This document shows, piece by piece, positions 25,688-28,619 of a DNA stretch of 28,619 nucleotides. The notes below the pieces were generated by a model. The model saw only the letters and a program-made list of their open reading frames with translations. It did no database searches and had not been told where the DNA came from. A program made the position numbers and the translations under genes. Source of the DNA: Hyphomicrobium_A sp036559705 (lineage in GTDB: Bacteria; Pseudomonadota; Alphaproteobacteria; Rhizobiales; Hyphomicrobiaceae); the NCBI GenBank assembly GCA_036559705.1, contig DATBSP010000107.1:1-28619 (forward strand), written 5' to 3'. Every line of letters starts with the position of its first letter. The first letter of the stretch is position 1.

Positions 25688-26030
25688 GCCTGTCGCGTCC
25701 CCCGCCCCAATCCCAAGAGCACGCGACTGAACGGTTGGTCCCCAGCAAATCGACGCGGCGCGTGGCCCCGTTTCAAGGCCAACTCCAACGCCGCCGTCAG
25801 AAATGCTAATCCACCCGTCTCCCCACGCTTGGCCGGTGTTTGGGGCGAAAGAAAGGTTCACCATCCTCGCCCCCACCGGCGCCTGCGCGCGTGAGTCGTT
25901 CGAAGGTTAATGCTCAAGTTGATGGGGCGCAATTTACGGGCATTTATAACCTGTGTGTGAGGATCATTGTCGGCTAAGCCGGTGCACAGAAGCCTCTTTT
26001 TGCCACCTCGATTGGGCTGGACAGCGACAC
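25688..26030. promoter_or_regulatory. Divergent promoter region between the GPR-like gene and the Hpt gene
   Basis: These 343 bp have no convincing gene; the GPR-like frame happens to stay open through the first 189 bp. A promoter candidate for the Hpt gene is TTGATG (25919-25924), 18 bp, TTTATA (25943-25948). The area 25900-25960 is clearly AT-richer than its flanks. A promoter for the leftward gene could not be placed. Confidence 0.5.
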
Positions 26031-26408
26031 ATGCCAGCACGCGATTCTCGAAGTGCCGCAGAGCCGGACGCCGTGGCGGAGCCCGTCGATCTCGCTCACC
26101 TGCGCCGCTATACCCTGGGCGATCGCGGGCTTGAGCTGGAGATCCTGGATTTGTTTGTCGGTCAGCTTTCGATCGCTATCTCCGCCCTAAAGAATGCCCC
26201 CACGGAAAAGGAATGGGGCATCGCCGCCCACACCCTCAAGGGCTCGGCCCGCGCCGTAGGTGCGTGGTCGTTGGCGACAATCGCCGAAGGGGCCGAGCGG
26301 CTGCACGGCTTGCCGGACGCCGACACGCGCCATGCCGTTGTCCGCCGCCTTGAGGCGGCAGCCGGAAAGGCGCGCGAATACATCGCCGCGCTGGCCCGCG
26401 CCGCCTGA
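26031..26408 (+). CDS. Orphan Hpt (histidine phosphotransfer) domain protein
   Basis: The 125-residue protein is a single Hpt four-helix domain. The phosphoryl-accepting His67 lies in AAHTLKGSARAVGAWSLA, a clear match to the HxLKGxA motif. Flanking helices (EILDLFVGQLSIAISAL and RHAVVRRLEAAAGKAREYI) complete the bundle. Hpt proteins relay phosphate between response-regulator receiver domains. The start is the ATG at 26031, with GGACAGCG before it; a GTG at 25953 would add 26 residues unlike the family. No histidine kinase or receiver gene is in the window. It is divergent from the GPR-like gene, which suggests but does not prove a joint role in cell-cycle or polarity control. Confidence 0.88.
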   Translation: MPARDSRSAAEPDAVAEPVDLAHLRRYTLGDRGLELEILDLFVGQLSIAISALKNAPTEKEWGIAAHTLKGSARAVGAWSLATIAEGAERLHGLPDADTRHAVVRRLEAAAGKAREYIAALARAA

Positions 26409-26556
26409 CTAGCGGCGTCCTCCCTTGCGACCCCGCTACGCTTGAATTTGAAGGCCGCCACGACTATTGGTGCGGAGCATTGACCGCCGTTCGCCGGCGC
26501 TATTGCCCGGCCGCTCGCATGCGCCGGCCCGCCATACGGAGTTCCGCGCAAACGAG

Positions 26557-26877
26557 ATGCTCAAGGTCACCTTTATTCAGCCTGACGGTAGCGAACAGGT
26601 GGTCGATACCGATACGGGGCTGACGCTGATGGAATCGGCCAAAATGAACGATGTCCCCGGCATCGAGGCCGAGTGCGGCGGTGCCTGTGCCTGTGCCACC
26701 TGTCACGTCTACGTGGACGACGCTTGGCGCGACAAGACCGGCACGCCATCTCAAATGGAAGAGGACATGCTCGATTTCGCCTTCGACGTGCGCGAATCGA
26801 GTCGCCTCAGCTGCCAGATCAAGCTGACGCCGGAGCTCGACGGGCTGGTCGTGCGCGTGCCGGCAAAACAATTCTGA
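26557..26877 (+). CDS. [2Fe-2S] ferredoxin, adrenodoxin/putidaredoxin type
   Basis: This 106-residue electron carrier begins at the ATG at 26557 (MLKVTFIQPDGSEQVVD). The cluster ligands follow the C-x5-C-x2-C-x37-C pattern: Cys40, Cys46, Cys49 (ECGGACACATCHVYV) and Cys87 (SCQIKL). An extra Cys44 lies inside the loop. The acidic stretch QMEEDMLDFAFDV is the usual partner-docking helix. Such ferredoxins serve cytochromes P450, iron-sulphur assembly or ring hydroxylases. It is 19 bp ahead of the reductase gene and should be cotranscribed with it. The longer frame to 26467 adds an unlikely Arg/Pro-rich leader. Confidence 0.94.
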   Translation: MLKVTFIQPDGSEQVVDTDTGLTLMESAKMNDVPGIEAECGGACACATCHVYVDDAWRDKTGTPSQMEEDMLDFAFDVRESSRLSCQIKLTPELDGLVVRVPAKQF

Positions 26878-26896
26878 CACTTCGAAAGGGTAGGGG

Positions 26897-27949
26897 ATGA
26901 GCTCTGTCGCCACCTCGGCCGCAACTACGGCTCCGATCGAAACCGATGCGGTGATCATCGGTGCCGGTCCGGTGGGGCTGTTTGCCGTGTTCGAGCTGGG
27001 GCTCGTCGACATCAAGGCTCACATCGTCGACATCCTCGACAAGCCGGGCGGACAGTGCGCCGAGCTCTATCCCGAAAAGCCGATCTACGACATTCCCGGA
27101 CTGCCGATCGTGTCGGGCCAGGAGCTCACAGACCGCCTGCTGCAGCAGATCGAGCCGTTCGGAGCCGAGCTGCACTTGGGCGAGCGGCTCGACGTGCTGG
27201 AGCCGCTGCCCGATGGGCGCTTCCGCCTTGTGACCGATGCCGGTACTCAATTCATCTGCAAGGTGGTGGTGATCGCCGCCGGCGGCGGCTCGTTTACGCC
27301 CAAGCGTCCGCCGCTCGCCGGTATCGAGGCCTACGAGGGCACCTCGGTGCTCTATTCGGTGCGCCGCATGGAGACGATGAAGGGCAAGTCGGTGCTCGTC
27401 GTCGGTGGCGGGGATTCGGCGCTCGACTGGACGCTGAGCCTGCAGCCGATCGTGAAGAACCTGACGCTGCTGCACCGGCGCGATGAGTTCCGTGCCGCGC
27501 CGCATTCGGTCGAGAAGATGCGCAAGCTGGTCGATTCCGGCGCCGTGCGTTTGATGATCGGGCAGGTCGGCGCGCTGCACGGCAGCGGCGACAAGCTGGA
27601 AGCCGCGACGATCAAAACGAAAGACGGCGAGGAGCGTATCGACGTCGATGCGATGCTGCCGTTTTTTGGGCTGACGATGAAGCTCGGTCCTGTCGCCGAC
27701 TGGGGCCTTGCGCTCAACGAGAACCTCATTCCCGTCGATACCGAGAAGTTCGAGACGAGCGAGCAGGGCATCTTCGCCGTCGGCGACATCAACACCTACC
27801 CCGGCAAATTGAAGCTCATCCTCTCGGGCTTCCATGAGGTGGCGCTCATGGCGCAGCAAGCCTACAAGTACGTCTATCCGGGCAAAAAGCTGCTGTTCCA
27901 GTATACGACGTCATCGTCGAGCCTACAGAAGAAGCTCGGCGTCAGCTGA
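26897..27949 (+). CDS. Ferredoxin-NADP+ reductase, thioredoxin-reductase-like type
   Basis: This is a 350-residue FAD enzyme that passes electrons between NADPH and ferredoxin. The FAD Rossmann loop is GAGPVGL at 22-28, followed by the family-typical DKPGGQCAELYPEKPIYDIP. The NADP(H)-binding loop is VVGGGDSALDW near 170. The C-terminal FAD contact is GIFAVGDINTYPGKLKLIL. The CxxC redox pair of thioredoxin reductases is absent, which marks the TrxR-like FNR group known from Rhodopseudomonas palustris and Bacillus YumC. GGGTAGGGG precedes the ATG. The adjacent ferredoxin is its probable partner. Its 3' end overlaps the converging acetyltransferase fragment by 8 bp. Confidence 0.95.
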   Translation: MSSVATSAATTAPIETDAVIIGAGPVGLFAVFELGLVDIKAHIVDILDKPGGQCAELYPEKPIYDIPGLPIVSGQELTDRLLQQIEPFGAELHLGERLDVLEPLPDGRFRLVTDAGTQFICKVVVIAAGGGSFTPKRPPLAGIEAYEGTSVLYSVRRMETMKGKSVLVVGGGDSALDWTLSLQPIVKNLTLLHRRDEFRAAPHSVEKMRKLVDSGAVRLMIGQVGALHGSGDKLEAATIKTKDGEERIDVDAMLPFFGLTMKLGPVADWGLALNENLIPVDTEKFETSEQGIFAVGDINTYPGKLKLILSGFHEVALMAQQAYKYVYPGKKLLFQYTTSSSSLQKKLGVS

Positions 27950-28214
27950 TCTGCATCAAGCCGGGGACAATGCAGGCAAGGAGGCGGCGCATTGCGGCGG
28001 GCTGCGCCGCTAACGCCGCTTTCATCGCCGGACGTGCGAAACGGAGATAGAGTCGCGCATATGCGGCGCCTTTGCGCGACAGCGGCACGGCCCAGTCGAC
28101 GACCCCGATCTCAGTGCGCGCCAGTCGTTCTTTATACGGGGCCGTCGGCGGGAGCAGATCGAAGGTATTGAAGCCTTCGTAGAAAGTCTCGCCGATGGCG
28201 CGCTCCAAGAGCAT
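27942..28214 (-). pseudogene. C-terminal fragment of a GNAT (Acetyltransf_6/CelD-like) protein
   Basis: The minus-strand frame encodes about 90 residues starting MLLERAIGETFYEGFNTFDL and continuing LPPTAPYKERLARTEIGVVD, then WAVPLSRKGAAYARLYLR. This is the end of the Acetyltransf_6/BioF2-like GNAT fold, including the FDxL-x-PYK motif. A stop lies just upstream in frame (TGA, about 28230), and no N-terminal part continues on this strand. The missing middle appears on the opposite strand from 28340. The start shown is simply the first ATG after the breakpoint and is not a real translation start. Confidence 0.7.
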
Positions 28215-28339
28215 TGCCGTTGCGCGTCGTGATCAGCTCATAGCGACATGGGCCGGCAGGGACCTCTAGCTCGACAAACTCGCCCGAGCGTGCTGCATCA
28301 CCGCGACCGCTGCGGTCGGCGGCGTCGCGCTCATAGCGC
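28215..28339. other. Junction segment between oppositely oriented acetyltransferase pieces
   Basis: These 125 bp match neither half of the acetyltransferase in any frame I could read. On the minus strand a frame gives SGEFVELEVPAGPCRYELIT. Near its two ends the same strand carries almost identical sequence (CATGTCGCTATGAGC and CATGCGCTATGAGC), a short direct repeat about 103 bp apart, which may mark the rearrangement. Confidence 0.45.
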
Positions 28340-28619
28340 ATGGCGGTGGATGTCGAACCGCTCGCGGCCGACACGATCGAATGGAAGCGCGCGCAATTGA
28401 AGGAGCAAAGCATCATCTCGCCGACGTTTGCGGATCCGCGTCTACTGGCCTTTTTCGCCGACGCCGCCGGCGACAGCGCGCGGCCTACGGGTTGCCGCGT
28501 GATGACGCTCGAATGCGACGGAGCCGCGGCGGCAGCGGGCATCTTCATCGCCTGCAAAGATCACATGGCCTCGCACGTCGCCCTCCGAGCGTTTCACAAC
28601 GCGCAGCAAGCGGTGTGCT
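28340..28619 (+). CDS. Middle part of a GNAT (Acetyltransf_6/CelD-like) protein, truncated by the window end
   Basis: From an ATG at 28340 the frame is open to the right edge. It encodes about 93 residues: MAVDVEPLAADTIEWKRAQL, then SPTFADPRLLAFFADAAGDS and GCRVMTLECDGAAAAAGIF, ending HMASHVALRAFHNAQQAV. The W-KR-x-L, then DPR-xxx-FFA, then V-xx-L-x-x-DG-xx-A-A pattern is the centre of the Acetyltransf_6 family, directly preceding the LLLERAI segment found on the other strand at 28214. A stop (TAG 28334-28336) blocks extension upstream, so the true N-terminus is missing here too. Confidence 0.6.
   Translation, partial: MAVDVEPLAADTIEWKRAQLKEQSIISPTFADPRLLAFFADAAGDSARPTGCRVMTLECDGAAAAAGIFIACKDHMASHVALRAFHNAQQAVC

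Overview
The window is 28.6 kb of GC-rich, gene-dense chromosome. It looks like an alphaproteobacterium of the Hyphomicrobiales (rhizobial or Hyphomicrobium-like) lineage. This rests on protein similarity and gene order: ppiD divergent from tpiA, then secG-pyrG-kdsA, a YihV-like sugar kinase, a tkt-pgk cluster, and a large membrane coiled-coil protein resembling the polar-growth factor GPR/RgsE. No rRNA, tRNA, CRISPR array, phage or insertion sequence was seen. It is mostly a housekeeping region with accessory genes inserted at a few points.

Layout. Positions 1-116 hold the 3' end of an unrecognised gene. trpE and ppiD (309-3788) are read leftward as a pair and diverge from tpiA. Rightward from tpiA come a secreted Pro/Ala/Thr-rich protein with a recent internal duplication, secG, a lipoprotein and pyrG. 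Between pyrG and kdsA, often neighbours in this class, lie a membrane-protein gene broken by a +1 frameshift, an acyl-carrier-like protein without the phosphopantetheine serine, a PII protein gene behind a sigma-54 promoter, a 331-bp hairpin-rich spacer, and a GlsB/YeaQ-type membrane protein followed by a strong terminator. After kdsA come a small exported protein on the minus strand, then a Kef-type K+/H+ antiporter translationally coupled to a PfkB kinase.

The run tkt-pgk-ccdA-thiD (15426-20352) looks like one operon closed by a clear terminator at 20542-20575. The gap gene that often sits between tkt and pgk is absent. An HcaT-like MFS transporter converges on and overlaps an enolase-superfamily epimerase (dgcA-like). 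Next on the minus strand is the 928-residue GPR-like protein, whose core is seven to eight tandem 22-residue helical repeats. It is divergent from an orphan Hpt phosphotransfer protein. A [2Fe-2S] ferredoxin and a thioredoxin-reductase-like ferredoxin-NADP reductase follow.

The right end is structurally odd. The C-terminus of a GNAT (Acetyltransf_6/CelD-like) protein lies on the minus strand, while what appears to be the middle of the same protein lies on the plus strand and runs off the end. This indicates a small inversion or a chimeric assembly end.

The best candidates for new biology are the short GPR-like protein with its divergent Hpt partner, the sigma-54/PII/structured-spacer/GlsB block, and the serine-less carrier protein. 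All function calls come from reading translated sequence by eye, and no database search was run.
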